Source: an uncultured Lachnospiraceae bacterium (GTDB lineage: Bacteria > Bacillota > Clostridia > Lachnospirales > Lachnospiraceae). From it: 5,402 nucleotides of DNA. Position numbers and translations under genes: made by a program. Every line of letters begins with the position of its first letter. Position 1 is the stretch's first letter. Below are positions 5,134-5,402 of this stretch, piece after piece. The stretch is from positions 1-5,402 of the forward strand of contig CAKRYR010000042.1 in the NCBI GenBank assembly GCA_934432595.1, written 5' to 3'. The notes beneath the pieces were generated by a model. The model worked only from the letters and a program-made list of their open reading frames with translations, made no database searches and was not told the DNA's origin.

Positions 5134-5173
5134 TTTAACCTTCAATTATACATTTTTTTAATATTGTTACTAC

Positions 5174-5202
5174 TTTCACTATGGTCAAAGTGAATTTTCA
5201 CT
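5174..5202. promoter_or_regulatory. Operator-like TTCACT/AGTGAA repeats
   Basis: Three copies of one hexamer in alternating orientation: TTTCACT (5174-5180), AAGTGAA (5188-5194) and TTTTCACT (5195-5202). The last two form the dyad AGTGAA-TT-TTCACT (5189-5202). They begin 3 bases beyond the -10 box of the leftward promoter, so they cover the expected start of transcription. This is where a repressor would block. The cognate regulator is not in the window. Confidence 0.45.
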
Positions 5203-5205
5203 AAC

Positions 5206-5234
5206 ATTTTAATTATCTCAAAAAAAAATGTCAA
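5206..5234 (-). promoter_or_regulatory. Strong promoter of the acidic-protein gene
   Basis: On the minus strand a perfect -35 TTGACA (5234-5229) is followed after exactly 17 bases, including a run of nine T, by TAAAAT (5211-5206), one base from the -10 consensus. This is the best promoter in the window. It drives the acidic-protein gene through a leader of about 65 bases that contains the TTCACT/AGTGAA repeats. Confidence 0.75.
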
Positions 5235-5278
5235 ATTAACAATAAAAAAATAATTTGTGCAACATGCTATTTTGTTCT

Positions 5279-5310
5279 ATAAAAGGTATCCTTTTATTAC
5301 AATTAATTGT
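5279..5310. repeat. Hairpin and palindrome in the divergent intergenic region
   Basis: ATAAAAGG-TAT-CCTTTTAT (5279-5297) has perfect 8-base arms around a 3-base loop. Two bases later ACAATTAATTGT (5299-5310) is a perfect 12-base palindrome. Both lie upstream of the rightward promoter and could be regulator sites. The function is unknown. Confidence 0.45.
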
Positions 5311-5337
5311 TATATTTTGTCGTATAAATGATATGAT
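5307..5337 (+). promoter_or_regulatory. Promoter of the rightward gene at the window edge
   Basis: TGATATGAT (5329-5337) is an extended -10 box (TG-N-TATGAT). TTGTTA (5307-5312) could be the -35 box with a long 19-base spacer, which an extended -10 tolerates. The expected start near 5344 would fall inside the first arm of the downstream hairpin and shorten its stem, so either the start is slightly earlier or another upstream promoter feeds the leader. Confidence 0.5.
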
Positions 5338-5338
5338 A

Positions 5339-5388
5339 CCCCTTAGGTAGACAAGGTAAATAACCAAAACTACTTAAGGGGGTTTTTT
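5339..5388 (+). terminator. Attenuator-like terminator hiding a ribosome site
   Basis: CCCCTTAGGTAG (5339-5350) pairs with CTACTTAAGGGG (5370-5381) over 12 positions, with one non-Watson-Crick G-U pair, and is followed by G then TTTTTT (5383-5388). This is a good intrinsic terminator. The AAGGGGG in its right arm (5376-5382) is also the ribosome site for the ATG at 5389, 6 bases away. Folding would thus both stop transcription and mask translation. Inducible antibiotic-resistance genes in Firmicutes commonly use such leaders. Confidence 0.65.
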
Positions 5389-5402
5389 ATGCGTAAATTT
5401 TC
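5389..5402 (+). CDS. Start of a gene cut by the window edge
   Basis: ATG 5389 begins a rightward frame reading MRKF before the sequence ends. AAGGGGG lies 6 bases upstream. Too little is visible to identify the product. It could equally be a regulatory leader peptide or a full gene. Its attenuator-type leader suggests expression that is induced by slowed translation or by a ligand. Confidence 0.45.

Overview
The window is very AT-rich DNA with strong AGGAGG-type ribosome binding sites, TTG/ATG starts and dense A/T homopolymers. This points to a low-GC Firmicute, most likely a gut-type Clostridia/Lachnospiraceae genome. That placement is an inference from composition and from the RhuM-family remnant, not from a marker gene.

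Left part (1-3643): a rightward cassette that looks like a small secreted-peptide (bacteriocin-like) system. A 61-residue precursor with a clear Sec signal peptide (290-475) is followed by a strong intercistronic hairpin (494-536). Two FtsX/MacB-type four-helix ABC permeases come next (583-1680 and 1683-2969), then their ATPase (2969-3643). The last three genes are tightly packed and probably translationally coupled. The arrangement of secreted peptide, permease(s) and MacB/LolD-class ATPase is that of lactococcin-972-like and related peptide export/immunity modules, although the peptide is not an obvious member of a known family. The ATPase reading frame is broken by one in-frame TAA between the Q-loop and the ABC signature. 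Every motif is otherwise intact, so this is either a very recent pseudogene, a base error or a split gene.

Middle (3644-4500): about 360 bases without a convincing gene. They end in a cluster of LexA-like boxes and a long inverted repeat, followed by a 21-codon leader-like ORF. Then comes the 5' portion of a RhuM-family gene, which loses homology after about 79 residues, and a second, shorter RhuM-like 5' fragment flanked by 10-bp direct repeats. This looks like a decayed mobile-element or recombination scar.

Right part (4490-5402): two leftward genes for small membrane proteins of unknown function. One is a 65-residue protein with two transmembrane segments. The other is a 110-residue membrane-anchored acidic protein with pentapeptide repeats. 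Each has its own promoter-like sequence; the one for the acidic protein carries an operator-like set of TTCACT/AGTGAA repeats. A divergent rightward gene begins at 5389 and is cut by the window edge. Its ribosome binding site lies inside a terminator-like hairpin, a layout typical of attenuated, inducible genes.
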